This document shows positions 1-8,371 of a DNA stretch of 64,000 nucleotides, piece after piece. Positions within the stretch are counted from its first letter, which is position 1; every line of letters begins with the position of its first letter. Under the pieces are notes generated by a model, which saw only the letters and a program-made list of their open reading frames with translations, did no database searches and was not told the DNA's origin. The translations under genes and the position numbers were made by a program. Source of the DNA: Caballeronia sp. SBC1. Lineage in GTDB: Bacteria > Pseudomonadota > Gammaproteobacteria > Burkholderiales > Burkholderiaceae. The DNA is taken from NCBI RefSeq assembly GCF_011493005.1, contig NZ_CP049156.1, forward strand, positions 1,612,001 to 1,676,000. The letters are read 5' to 3'.

Positions 1-1230
1 CTTGCCCTCGTACGACACCGCCGTGAGCATGCCGAAGCGCTGGCCGGCGACATCGAAGACCTGCGTTCCCGGTACGCGCTTGATAGATGGCTCGCTGACG
101 GGCTTGGCGACATCAACATGCGCAACGGGAGCGGGAACGGCAACGAACAGCTCCGCGGGCTTGTGGGCGAACGCGGGCCAGTCCTTTGCAATCCACTCGA
201 CGAAATCGGCGAGGTCAGAACCGAAGCCGTAGTCGGAAACGGTCTCTTCGAACGATTGGCGATACGCTGCATCCTCTTCGCGGCTGAGTGCAGGCAATGG
301 CTGCGGCCTCGGCTTACGCTGCTTCGCCGCTTCACTCGGATCGCCGAAGACCTGATGCCATGCCGGGGATGCGGCCGGCGCGTCTACCGTCGGCGCTTTG
401 TTCGGCGCTTCGATGCTGCCGTACTTCTTCAGGCGATAGCTTGCCGTTTGGTGGCTTACCCCGGCTTGGCGCGCGGCATATGCGATCGTGTCGGGGCGCG
501 GCTTACGTGGTGCGGGCGTTTCGATGCTGCCGCTGTTCTTCTTCGCGCGAGACCGGGCAGTCCCGGGATTTACCCCGGCTTCGCGTGCGATATCGTTGAA
601 CGTCTTCGGCTTCTCGGCGGGCTGCATGACGGTGCCGCTCATGAAGCATTCGACGATCACGCAACCCGGATGGATGCGCGCGACATACCGCTCACACTCG
701 GCGCGACCCGTGCGCAGGCCGATATCCAGCGTGCGCCACTCGCCAGCCGCATTCTCGATGGTGATCGTGGCTTGCTGAAGGTGCGCCCACTTGACCGGCT
801 TAGCGCCTTTGGAATTAGCGCCGCGCTCGACCTCACGCTGTCTGTTAAAACAGTTGATACATAGAGTGAAATCTCGCACAAGTCGGAAGCGGCCGATGTA
901 CCGCGTGGCGGTGCTGCCATCGCGCTCGCAACGGATGCAGCTTTGGCTGTTCGCTATCGCGGAGAGTGTATGGCGGTCCATCTTTGGGGTGTCGCCAGCA
1001 GCGTGAGCGGCCCCGATTTTGCATCCCTTGCAGGATAACGGGGCATTTGCGCGAGTGTAGTTCGCGGCGCAGGCTTCTTTGGTGAGTACGCAACGGAGGC
1101 GATCGCACGTGAATACCTGAAGCGTCTCGAAATCCGGGTGCGGATGGAAATGGACAGATGCAAGGTCCTGCGTGAAGACGGGCAGGATTGTGCTGCGGGT
1201 TACTCCATTCTGATTTGCCCCGAATCCCAT
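1..1230 (-). CDS. Phage-type protein with Cys pairs, two HTH-like repeats and an AP2/HNH-like opening (3' end outside window)
   Basis: An open frame of 410 codons starts at ATG 1230 (weak GGCGGA ahead) and has no stop before the window edge. The N-terminal part has Cys at 42, 47, 54, 67 and 70; a second group, C98xxC101 and C124xxC127, looks like a zinc ribbon. Residues 211-240 and 247-275 are two copies of an HTH-like unit sharing AGV, TA, R.KK and GSIE. The last visible residues, DVAGQRFGMLTAV, resemble the opening of phage AP2/HNH-type DNA-binding proteins. Inference: a DNA-binding or homing-endonuclease-like phage protein. It lies at the edge of a phage remnant. Function unproven; that the frame is coding is well supported by its length and motifs. 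Confidence 0.8.
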   Translation of the reverse strand, partial: MGFGANQNGVTRSTILPVFTQDLASVHFHPHPDFETLQVFTCDRLRCVLTKEACAANYTRANAPLSCKGCKIGAAHAAGDTPKMDRHTLSAIANSQSCIRCERDGSTATRYIGRFRLVRDFTLCINCFNRQREVERGANSKGAKPVKWAHLQQATITIENAAGEWRTLDIGLRTGRAECERYVARIHPGCVIVECFMSGTVMQPAEKPKTFNDIAREAGVNPGTARSRAKKNSGSIETPAPRKPRPDTIAYAARQAGVSHQTASYRLKKYGSIEAPNKAPTVDAPAASPAWHQVFGDPSEAAKQRKPRPQPLPALSREEDAAYRQSFEETVSDYGFGSDLADFVEWIAKDWPAFAHKPAELFVAVPAPVAHVDVAKPVSEPSIKRVPGTQVFDVAGQRFGMLTAVSYEGK

Positions 1231-1342
1231 GTTTCCGCCTATCCGTCTAGTTCCGATAGATAGAGGCTCACGTCACTACTTTTTCCCTCAAAGTGGTCAT
1301 TTTGCCATGTTGAATATAGGGAAAAGTTGGCCCGATCGGGCA

Positions 1343-1370
1343 CGAAAAAGCCCGGGGTCGCCGGGCTCGT
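1343..1370 (-). terminator. Rho-independent terminator
   Basis: A 7-bp GC stem (AGCCCGG / CCGGGCT, 5-nt loop) at 1349-1367 is followed on the minus strand by a T-rich run. It sits about 20 nt after the stop of the minus-strand gene ending at 1392. Confidence 0.75.
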
Positions 1371-1391
1371 TGCTAACGCATTGCGTGAGGA

Positions 1392-1607
1392 TTACTTAGC
1401 GCCAGCCGCGTCGCGCAGGCGCATGCAGAGCCCTGCGTCTACGGTGTTGATCCGGTTGTCGCGCACCTGACTAAGCGCGGCATCGGCCGCCAGTGCATCG
1501 GCGGCGCTGAGCTTCCCTGATGCCACTGCTGCCGATGCGATCGCCCGGAAACGCGCCGTGTCCTGGAGAGGCGCGATCCTCGATATCAAGACTGAGCGCT
1601 TAGCCAC
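1392..1607 (-). CDS. Small phage-associated protein, unknown function
   Basis: 71 residues from a GTG start with a strong AGGAGG ahead. The start overlaps the end of the preceding gene by 8 nt, which suggests translational coupling. The protein is Ala-rich and helical, with SGKLSAADALAADAALSQVR in the middle. A terminator follows directly, so it is the last gene of a short minus-strand unit. I do not recognise a family; in this context it is probably a small phage accessory protein. Confidence 0.65.
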   Translation of the reverse strand: MAKRSVLISRIAPLQDTARFRAIASAAVASGKLSAADALAADAALSQVRDNRINTVDAGLCMRLRDAAGAK

Positions 1608-2403
1608 GGCAAGCCTCCTGGAGCGCCTTCATGAGATCGGGTGTCAGGGTGTTGGTGAGGTGGACGCAGGTCTGAATTTTTTGCGCGGTCTGCGGGTCAA
1701 GGCGACCATGGTGCATGAGCGTGCTTGCCGCTTTGAGCAGGTCTTCAGGCGACAACGGCTTCGGCTTTTTCTTCGCGGAAATCGACTGTTCACGTAAGGC
1801 AGAACCGCCGCTAAGATCGGGCATCGAAGTGCCATACCCGGCCGTGAGCGACTTGCGCAGCGGATTCGCCACGCCGAGATCCTTTGCGACCTTGTCAAAC
1901 GCGGGTGTGAGGGACTTCAGCATAGAGCCCTTCGGCGCGGCCTTCCGGCCCGCTTTGAGTTGGCGCATGAGTTCCGCTTGGTTGAGGCTGTCCTCCGTCG
2001 ACACTGCCTTTGCCATCTGCTCTGCGCCGCCGTTCTCGCGCACGTACTGACGAAGGCCGGCGAGCAGCTTGTCGAATGCGCCGGCATTCTTTCCAATGGT
2101 GCGCGGCACGCTGTTCGCTTCCAGGACGGCCTTGCGCTTCATGCCCGCACGTTCAGCTTCTGCATCCGGGTCGCGGCGGTGATCGACGCCGATCAATGTC
2201 TCGTCCTTCGTGCTCGAAGCGATTGCCTTCTGCGGATTGCTGGGCACGACCGAATGCGTAGAGTGCTGTCCGTTGCCGGTAAGGTGTGCGTGCAGCGCGG
2301 ATGCATGAGCTTGGCTCTTACCCATGATCGAGTGGGTGCGCACCCCGAGGTTACCGAGCAACGCAGCGTGTGCCTTGCTCCCATCGAAATATGATTCGTA
2401 CAT
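1600..2403 (-). CDS. Phage-associated hypothetical protein
   Basis: 267 residues, ATG 2403 with AAGGA at good spacing. It is polar and helical, with a Lys-rich, Pro-containing stretch (KKKPKPLSPEDLLKAA) near residue 215 and a C-terminal helical region (LDPQTAQKIQTCVHLTN). No membrane segment or signal peptide is seen. It overlaps the following 71-residue gene by 8 nt, so the pair is probably co-translated. I cannot assign a family. The position between a phage DNA-binding protein and a KilA-N gene supports a phage origin. Confidence 0.7.
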   Translation of the reverse strand: MYESYFDGSKAHAALLGNLGVRTHSIMGKSQAHASALHAHLTGNGQHSTHSVVPSNPQKAIASSTKDETLIGVDHRRDPDAEAERAGMKRKAVLEANSVPRTIGKNAGAFDKLLAGLRQYVRENGGAEQMAKAVSTEDSLNQAELMRQLKAGRKAAPKGSMLKSLTPAFDKVAKDLGVANPLRKSLTAGYGTSMPDLSGGSALREQSISAKKKPKPLSPEDLLKAASTLMHHGRLDPQTAQKIQTCVHLTNTLTPDLMKALQEACRG

Positions 2404-2543
2404 TTTGGTTCCTTAGCGGCGTCCCGCGATGGTTTTGACGACGTTCGTCTAGTGGAATCGTGCGATCACGTCGGGTGCCGCGGAGTCCGGTTGCGCCATG
2501 CGGCGGAAAGTTGCGCCGCATGACTCAATTGCGTGAAGCCGCC

Positions 2544-3170
2544 TCAGTTTTGAGCTGGCCACTTGCGTACGCGCTTCGGCTTCGGCTTCGGCTTCGACTT
2601 GGCCGCCTCAAACATCGGCGCTGGGTCAAATCCCGGGAAGCACGCCTGAAGACCCGCCACCGCCTCGATGACTGCAGACCGCAACGGCGGCACGGTGGTT
2701 TTGCTCCTCGCGAGTTTGCTGGCGCAGCGGCTCACGTCAGATACCTCGTCATTCAAGCGCTTTTCTGCGCGCAAAGCCTTCTGGCTCGCCGATAGCTGTT
2801 CGTCTGAGTTCTGCGAATACGCGAAATCAAGAGCAACCATCGCATCCAGGTACACGTCGCCGTGCAGGCTTGCCGCGTACGCGAGAAGCACGTAGCGATG
2901 TCCGTAAGCGCCGCGCATGCTATTCGGCCCGGTCGTCACTGACTGCACGACAGGTGACCGTGAATTCACGGTGACCTTTGATTCGATTGATGCGATGAGA
3001 CGCTTCGTTTCCTTCTGCCGCAAGAATGAGTACGGATCATCGTGCTTGGTAGCGAACCCGCGCTCGACCGCAATCTTATGAAGGTCTTTCAGGCGGTAAA
3101 GATTGGCGTCGTTCGTGGTGATCTGCGCGCCAAGCACAACCAGTTCCGTTTTCGGTTTATCGGGTTTCAT
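2544..3170 (-). CDS. KilA-N domain protein
   Basis: 208 residues, ATG 3170 after AGGAGCG. The order of motifs fits the KilA-N domain of phage and large DNA virus proteins: NLYRLKDLHKIA near residue 25, FLRQKETKRLIASIES near 50, then GAYGHRYVLLAYAASLH near 90 followed by a conserved hydrophobic helix. A basic tail (KSKPKPKPKRVRKW) may bind DNA. KilA-N proteins are commonly phage DNA-binding regulators or antirepressors; the exact role is inferred. It is divergent from the AlpA-like gene at 3344, so the 3171-3343 gap is likely a control region. Confidence 0.85.
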   Translation of the reverse strand: MKPDKPKTELVVLGAQITTNDANLYRLKDLHKIAVERGFATKHDDPYSFLRQKETKRLIASIESKVTVNSRSPVVQSVTTGPNSMRGAYGHRYVLLAYAASLHGDVYLDAMVALDFAYSQNSDEQLSASQKALRAEKRLNDEVSDVSRCASKLARSKTTVPPLRSAVIEAVAGLQACFPGFDPAPMFEAAKSKPKPKPKRVRKWPAQN

Positions 3171-3343
3171 CGTAGCGCTCCTATGCGCGAGTAGTGGGAT
3201 GAAACCATCCTGAAATCACGACGCAAAACTGATAGCAACTTAGCCGCAGACCAAAAAGTTATCGACTCAGGTGACGCGAAAAAGTCGTGATACGAACATG
3301 CAATCAAACGACGCAACTTGAAACCAACCGTGAGGTACTGAAT
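3171..3343. promoter_or_regulatory. Divergent control region between KilA-N and AlpA-like genes
   Basis: This 173-bp gap separates two divergently transcribed DNA-binding protein genes and is AT-richer than its flanks around 3221-3290. Divergent regulator pairs usually keep their promoters and operators in such gaps. I see no clear palindromic operator, so the call rests on layout alone. Confidence 0.45.
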
Positions 3344-3544
3344 GTGAGTGACCAGACAACGGGGCAGGGCGCGGACCTTATCTCAATCGCAGACGTGGCC
3401 GCTTTCCTGTCTATTTCGAAGCAAGCCGCCGCCCGCATCGCTGCTGGCGACAAGACATTCCCCCGCGCTTTCAAGCTCAATGCGCGGACCCTGAAATACA
3501 GCCGCGTCGAAGTGCTCGCGTGGCTGGCATCTAAGAAAGGATGA
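3344..3544 (+). CDS. AlpA-like winged-helix regulator / excisionase-type protein
   Basis: 66 residues from GTG 3344, which has GAGGT seven bases upstream; an in-frame ATG at 3287 is possible but has no ribosome site. The core DLISIADVAAFLSISKQAAARI followed by FPRAFKLNARTLKYSRVEVLAWLASKK (read as two adjoining segments) is the AlpA/MerR-like HTH layout: helix-turn-helix, a wing with FP..F.L, and a final EV..WL helix. AlpA-type proteins regulate prophage genes or assist excision. It leads a plus-strand unit with the 3549 and 3932 genes. Confidence 0.75.
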   Translation: MSDQTTGQGADLISIADVAAFLSISKQAAARIAAGDKTFPRAFKLNARTLKYSRVEVLAWLASKKG

Positions 3545-3548
3545 CGTG

Positions 3549-3902
3549 ATGACCGCAACGAAACAGACCGCGAAGAAAACCGCCAACACTACGGAGACAG
3601 ACGTGTCCGAACTGAAGACGAAGATCGAAGCCGCACGGAGCGCCCTGCAAAAGGCTCTTGTCGCCGGTGACCGCACCGACCAACTTCGTGCATACCTGCG
3701 CGAGTTGGAGGCAGAACAGCAGCGCGCAATTGATGCGCAAGCTGCTACCGAGGCCGCCAAACGCGTCGCTACGGCATCCGCAGAGGCTGAGCGTGAGGCC
3801 CGCATCCGTGAGGCGACGCATGAGCTTGGGGCGGCCCGCCAAGCGCGTTTTGCTGCCATCCATACTGGGCTTGTGCCAGTTACCCGCTCCATCTCCATCT
3901 AA
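3549..3902 (+). CDS. Coiled-coil phage-associated protein
   Basis: 117 residues from ATG 3549, eight bases after AAAGG, directly behind the AlpA-like stop. After a Lys/Thr-rich start, residues about 20-100 form a nearly continuous heptad-type helix (SELKTKIEAARSALQKAL, then LRAYLRELEAEQQRAI). No membrane segment is seen. Function unknown. The charged, Ala-rich coiled-coil resembles small phage scaffolding or accessory proteins, but that is only a comparison of style. Confidence 0.65.
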   Translation: MTATKQTAKKTANTTETDVSELKTKIEAARSALQKALVAGDRTDQLRAYLRELEAEQQRAIDAQAATEAAKRVATASAEAEREARIREATHELGAARQARFAAIHTGLVPVTRSISI

Positions 3903-3931
3903 CCGATACCTGACATAAAGGATTGCTTACC

Positions 3932-4468
3932 ATGACTCACATTCTCGAAAAGCTGGCCCGTGCCCGCGCCGCTCAAGTCGATGCCGCCACGGCCCTCGAA
4001 CAAGTAACGCAGGCGAATTCTGCGCTTCTCGTTCGCATGGCAGAAAGTCGCGCCAAGTCAGAAGAGGCCGTCCGCGAAACAAAGGCAAATGGCGATCCGG
4101 ATGGCAAGTGGGCGATGCAGTTGCGCCTTGCTCTTGACGACCAAGCCGACATTAAGAGCATGCTGACTGGCTCGCAGGCGGTGCTCAACGAGCGCTCTGC
4201 TGCGGCGTCCGCCGCTACTTCGGCCGCGCACTCGACTGAGTCGGCCGCGCGCACAGAGGAGACCGAGATTCAGGCCAAAGAGCTTGACGACGTTATCCGC
4301 GTACTCGACGCGAAGCTGTGCGAGGCCGTGCAGCGCCGCATGGCATGCCAGAACATCATGCATCCCAGCAAATTTGGCGCAACGTCGTGCTTCAAGTTCT
4401 ACCAAGCGAGTTCGCTGCTGAAGAACATCGTGACCCATTCTCAGGTATCCGCCGGCAACGTCTCATAG
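3932..4468 (+). CDS. Coiled-coil protein, phage-associated, unknown function
   Basis: 178 residues from ATG 3932 with AAAGGA ahead. Residues 1-135 are predicted coiled coil (ILEKLARARAAQVDAATALE; Ala/Ser-rich stretch near 90-115), followed by a C-terminal part with two Cys and a hydrophobic tail. It follows the 117-residue coiled-coil gene by about 30 bp, so the two are likely one transcript. No recognised domain. A stem-loop with a short T-run follows its stop. Confidence 0.65.
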   Translation: MTHILEKLARARAAQVDAATALEQVTQANSALLVRMAESRAKSEEAVRETKANGDPDGKWAMQLRLALDDQADIKSMLTGSQAVLNERSAAASAATSAAHSTESAARTEETEIQAKELDDVIRVLDAKLCEAVQRRMACQNIMHPSKFGATSCFKFYQASSLLKNIVTHSQVSAGNVS

Positions 4469-4477
4469 GCAATCGAA

Positions 4478-4500
4478 GGCCCGCCACGCGCGGGGCTTTT
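4478..4500 (+). terminator. Possible terminator
   Basis: A GC-rich stem with one bulged base (GGCCCGC against GCGGGGC) ends in CTTTT, just after the stop at 4468. The imperfect stem makes the call moderate. Confidence 0.45.
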
Positions 4501-4576
4501 CTGAAGCCACCATATGCCTAAGCGCCCTAAAGGGTGCAATCGATGCCCCGCAAATCATTTAACCTCATGGACAAGC

Positions 4577-6202
4577 ATGCAAGTAAAAATCCGTAAGCCC
4601 AATATCAAGATTCTTCTGCACAAGGTGGTGACGCGTACGAGTGCTGCTGGCAACGTGTCAAGCGGCACGGGAAGCGGTGCGCCGATGGGCTTCTCGACAA
4701 ACTCAATTGCGCCATCAACCTTGTCGGCCCCGCTGGGTCAGTCCGATTCAACGGCAAACATTGTTGACGTTACGCCGTGGCTCGGTGAGGGCTCTGTCGT
4801 ACACGTCCAGAAATCGGTGCGTGACTCGGCGGGCGCGTTTTCGATTGACTTTGTCGATCAGGTGACAAATGGCTTGACGGATACCCTGTCTGCGCTTTTT
4901 GAGCCAAACGACATGATTGAGATTCGCTTCGCTTCGGATGCCTATAAGTACGCCGGCGCGCAAGGACAAAAGCTTCCAATCATGATGCGCGGCTTCGTGT
5001 CGAAAGTTAGTCGCAGCCAGACCATGAGCGCGGACGGAAAACCGCGCCGTACAGTTCATGTTATGGGCCACGACTATCACAAGATTTTGCAGATCATTCA
5101 GATTTTCAACATGCCGTCTACGCCAGAGGCCGCGAACCTCATTTCGAGTTTCCCGATGTTCTCGAAGTACGGGCCAGCCTTCAATGTCCTGAAATCTACA
5201 GAATTCCTGCTGACTGTTTTCGGTCAGATCGTCAACAAGTATATATCTGGCATGCAGGTGGCGGGTGCGACATCGGGCGCGGCGTTGGCCGAGATCGCGA
5301 GCGATATTCAGGTTCCCGATGCGCTCATGTCGGTGCAACTTGGCGCGTTCAACGGCGGCAATGTGCAGGAACTCCTGCAGGAATATCTCGACGTCGGGCC
5401 GTTCAACGAGTTCTTTATTGAGGACCGCGACGCGGGCACATGGGGTCCCGCTGGTCCGTATGCTGTCTATCGCCCCATACCGGCGCTTGGGGCGGCCACT
5501 CGCATGCCCCTGCAGCCGATTCAGAATTCCGTGACGACTGGCGTGGACCCGGCGAGCAGCCTGGCGCCGTGGGCGAATGTCGTGCAGATCGATTTGTCGT
5601 CAATCATCTCCCTCACTAGCGATCGCTCGGACGCGAACGTGGCGAACCTTTACTGGGTGGATGCGCCGCGCTTCAATATGAACTACGGCCCCCTGACAAT
5701 GGAGTACGCGACTTACGCCGCGCAGCAGGGCGCAGTTCCGTTCTACCTGACCGGGTATCAGAACGTCAATCCGTTGCTCTACGGCCTTCGCAAGATGGAA
5801 GTTCATACGCAGCAGGGCGCCCCGACCGAGACCGACAGCGGGAACGGGACCGCTGCCGGCGCGCAACGCTATGCGAATAAAGACAGCTTCCTCTCATGGA
5901 TCGACAACCGCCGCAATCTGCTGATCGCCCTGAATCAAGATAATGTCGTATTCGAAAGCGGCGACATGCGGCTCATGGGCCACGAAAAGATTCGCGCCGG
6001 GACTTACGTACAGGTCAACTACGGCAACCAGATTCAGTCGCTTCATTACGCGCATTCGGTGACCCACGTATATGAGCCGTTCGGCTCATACTTTACTGAG
6101 GTTTCATTTGATCGCGGTACTAATTTCATTGACCGGATCACGGCGAATAAGAGTGGGGTCTCGCCGTATTACTCGGAAATGATTCAACCGGGAGGTCAGT
6201 AA
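4577..6202 (+). CDS. Phage tail / baseplate-like structural protein
   Basis: 541 residues from ATG 4577; an upstream in-frame ATG at 4514 would add 21 residues, and neither has a good ribosome site. The protein is beta-rich without signal peptide. Segments such as GEGSVVHVQKSVRDSAGAFS, then LFEPNDMIEIRFA and MRGFVSKVSRSQTMSADGK, have the feel of gpD-like/baseplate hub proteins that begin with a beta-barrel domain. The C-terminal part (MGHEKIRAGTYVQVNYGNQI) also fits such hubs. This is a recognition of style, not a family match. It is the only large structural phage gene here and phage coding ends right after it, so it is probably a stranded remnant. Confidence 0.65.
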   Translation: MQVKIRKPNIKILLHKVVTRTSAAGNVSSGTGSGAPMGFSTNSIAPSTLSAPLGQSDSTANIVDVTPWLGEGSVVHVQKSVRDSAGAFSIDFVDQVTNGLTDTLSALFEPNDMIEIRFASDAYKYAGAQGQKLPIMMRGFVSKVSRSQTMSADGKPRRTVHVMGHDYHKILQIIQIFNMPSTPEAANLISSFPMFSKYGPAFNVLKSTEFLLTVFGQIVNKYISGMQVAGATSGAALAEIASDIQVPDALMSVQLGAFNGGNVQELLQEYLDVGPFNEFFIEDRDAGTWGPAGPYAVYRPIPALGAATRMPLQPIQNSVTTGVDPASSLAPWANVVQIDLSSIISLTSDRSDANVANLYWVDAPRFNMNYGPLTMEYATYAAQQGAVPFYLTGYQNVNPLLYGLRKMEVHTQQGAPTETDSGNGTAAGAQRYANKDSFLSWIDNRRNLLIALNQDNVVFESGDMRLMGHEKIRAGTYVQVNYGNQIQSLHYAHSVTHVYEPFGSYFTEVSFDRGTNFIDRITANKSGVSPYYSEMIQPGGQ

Positions 6203-6284
6203 CGCGGGGACCACAAGGGCAAGCGGGCAAGCGCTCGGCATCGTTGTTGCTGTCTACCCTGTGGCGCCCTTAAGTTTAGTCTAG
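6195..6284 (+). pseudogene. Truncated start of the next tail gene (remnant)
   Basis: Overlapping the end of the tail-like gene, an open frame reads SNAGTTRASGQALGIVVAVY and then stops at TAG 6282. GGAGG lies just upstream, but the first codon is GTC instead of a start codon. The residue content is protein-like and the gene order fits a following tail gene. I infer a gene cut short by a deletion near 6250-6280. Confidence 0.35.
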
Positions 6285-6613
6285 GGGTCACGGGACCCGT
6301 CAGCCAATGCCGGAACGGCTCTCGTCTGACGCATTTGTCACGTTGACCTGGCGTCCGACTGAAGTACTCTCAGGCTGACAGGCATTTGGCTATCGACGCC
6401 AGGACGAACATTGGCGTAGTCGAAAGGCAGGGACCGGGCAGAAGCAGCCGGTCGACATAGTCTCGTGGATCGTCGACATTCTCTGTCGATTGGACGATGA
6501 GGCCAAGATTACATGGACGGTTCTAACGTATGCAGGCGGCCAACGGGGAGCAAATCAGTCTGGCTCTTTCGGACCCCTTCACATGCGGATTCCCGCAAAA
6601 GCAGCGTGAACAC
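6285..6613. other. Non-coding junction between phage remnant and AT-rich cargo
   Basis: No reading frame with protein-like content is visible on either strand. A short inverted repeat (GGGTCACGGGACCC, 6286-6299) is the only structure. Base composition changes here, from GC-rich phage DNA to clearly AT-richer DNA after about 6600, so this is a likely recombination junction. Confidence 0.4.
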
Positions 6614-7510
6614 TCAAATATGATAGGGCCGATAAATAAAGTCGTTGCCGCGGATGCGCGAATTTAGAATCTCAATCTCGTTTATTCCGTCAATCCACCT
6701 TGGAGTGTACTTGAAGGAATTGTTGTTAGGGTCCTCACCGACCAGTTTGTCGAGGTTCTCGATCGAATCCGATAGTGTGACGTAAATCGATTGCTTTTCT
6801 CCTGCAATCCCCTGAAGAAAAGTACTTAATACGCCAGGAACTCCCTGAAACCTCTCTGGCTTTGACAGATCAGTCTTTGTTGAGAAGACGTAACGACACT
6901 CCGGCCGATGGTTCTTAATTTTCCCGACGAAAACTAACCAAATGGTGGCTAGCACATGATATTCATGTGCCGCGATCGGGAAGACTTCGTATCGGTTAGC
7001 GACAGCTGTCGACTTTTGCCGCTTCAGATCAATAGGTTGCGGATCTTTGGAATATAGCTGTTCGATAGGCGCAGAATGCTCGCCGGCTATTGCTCGAAAA
7101 CTGGTTTTTGGAGTGTAGCGCCGATAACTGAAAACATTCTTTGGATCTAGCGAATTCGGGATATCAATTTCGAAAATATATTCTATGTCCACGGTGAATG
7201 CATGGTCGTTGCCATGGGCCTCGTCAAAAAACTCGATTGGTTGCGATAATGAAATAAGCACGGAGCCTTTCTCGGCTATGACGCTTTGAAGGACGGTATT
7301 CAGAAAGCAGGGCACACCACCGAAAAAAAAGCCCTCCACATCCTGATAGCCGGTATGAATTCTAAAGACATATCGCCGCGCTGGCTCTTTTCCCTGCGAG
7401 AACAGGTGCGCAACAAGGTAAAGATCCCACCACCAAAAATTTGGGGCCACCGCATCCCCTTGGTGTACCGCGATCGGCTTGATCTCGTATCGGTGCAGGT
7501 CATTCGGCAT
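6614..7510 (-). CDS. Unknown protein with an internally duplicated domain
   Basis: 298 residues from ATG 7510, which has GGAGA at good spacing (an upstream in-frame start at 7549 lacks one). Residues 7-95 and 173-254 are two copies of one domain. Both begin RYE..PIA.H, have RYVF in the middle, then GVP..L.T.LQ, and end in a strand with LS..IE..D. The domain is rich in aromatic and beta-branched residues and has no signal peptide. I know no family. The gene is much AT-richer than the genome, a sign of recent transfer. It is followed in the same direction as the 8198 gene, 97 bp apart, so the two are probably a unit. Confidence 0.75.
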   Translation of the reverse strand: MPNDLHRYEIKPIAVHQGDAVAPNFWWWDLYLVAHLFSQGKEPARRYVFRIHTGYQDVEGFFFGGVPCFLNTVLQSVIAEKGSVLISLSQPIEFFDEAHGNDHAFTVDIEYIFEIDIPNSLDPKNVFSYRRYTPKTSFRAIAGEHSAPIEQLYSKDPQPIDLKRQKSTAVANRYEVFPIAAHEYHVLATIWLVFVGKIKNHRPECRYVFSTKTDLSKPERFQGVPGVLSTFLQGIAGEKQSIYVTLSDSIENLDKLVGEDPNNNSFKYTPRWIDGINEIEILNSRIRGNDFIYRPYHI

Positions 7511-7607
7511 GTTATTTCTCCGCTGGTTATTACCTTCGAATTTTGACACTGTCTATGATAAGTTCGATATGGCAAATTAATTCTAGTACGTTTCAAGTAT
7601 TGGTGAT

Positions 7608-8198
7608 CTAAATGTGGATGTTTTGGCCATTGCTCAGCAATTCACCGGGCCACCATTTTTGGGGGTCGATAGTAATGTTCCGGTATTCGATTTCGCCATA
7701 ACCTGAGTCGTTAACGGCTATATATACCGGAACCGGATCCCCGCTACCGACTACCGAGAATGTCCCAGCAGAGGATCCAGACACTAAATCGTTGACTTGA
7801 ACAAGAAACGTCTCGCCCGTTAAGCGATTGTCCCCGTCCAAATAGATCGTGTAAGTCTCATTTTTAGAGGACCGCTGGCTTTGCGGGAGATCATCTGCGT
7901 AGTAGGTCCCTGATGGCGCGCTTTCGCCAAAGACCGTGTCTGCAACGTTCCAGCTTGCTTTACCTGAAATTACGCGAACACGCGCGCGAACGTTGAGGCC
8001 GTAATGAATCGGGTGCCCATACGGAGGATACGTGCCTGTTCCTGCGACAGGCTGCGCAATAGGATTGCCTACTGGTTCATCATTGACATCGTAATACTGA
8101 AACACGAATCGAACGTCATGGTTTGTCCGGTTCTTAAAAAGGTAGTCTTGACCATCGTCGGGTTCATCGGAGCGCTGCGGTTCGTCAGTTGAAGACAT
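7608..8198 (-). CDS. Unknown beta-rich protein, partner of the duplicated-domain gene
   Basis: 196 residues, ATG 8198 behind GGAGGCG. After an acidic N-terminus (SSTDEPQRSDEPDDGQ) the protein is predicted beta-rich, with many Tyr, Asn and Gly residues (LFKNRTNHDVRFVFQYYDVN; IYLDGDNRLTGE) and no signal peptide or membrane segment. It may be a beta-sandwich of the carbohydrate- or lipid-binding kind, but no family is recognised. It is the first gene of a two-gene AT-rich unit with the 6614-7510 gene. Toxin-immunity or effector roles are possible but nothing in the sequence proves them. Confidence 0.7.
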   Translation of the reverse strand: MSSTDEPQRSDEPDDGQDYLFKNRTNHDVRFVFQYYDVNDEPVGNPIAQPVAGTGTYPPYGHPIHYGLNVRARVRVISGKASWNVADTVFGESAPSGTYYADDLPQSQRSSKNETYTIYLDGDNRLTGETFLVQVNDLVSGSSAGTFSVVGSGDPVPVYIAVNDSGYGEIEYRNITIDPQKWWPGELLSNGQNIHI

Positions 8199-8371
8199 TG
8201 TTGCGCCTCCCTACCTGGATGAGTGATTGAAAGCCTACGTCTTATCTGTATTGGTCCAGCGTAGGATCAATTCGCGACGGTTACAAGGTTTGCGTCCGCT
8301 TTGTCAGTGAAGGATGGGTGCCCTCGGCACATGCCATAATCGACCCGCCGGGGCGGCGTCGCGGTAACGCG

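Noticed and set aside
118..864. Open frame of 248 codons on the plus strand
   Set aside because: It lies antisense to the 410-codon minus-strand gene, which has motifs and repeats; this one has none.
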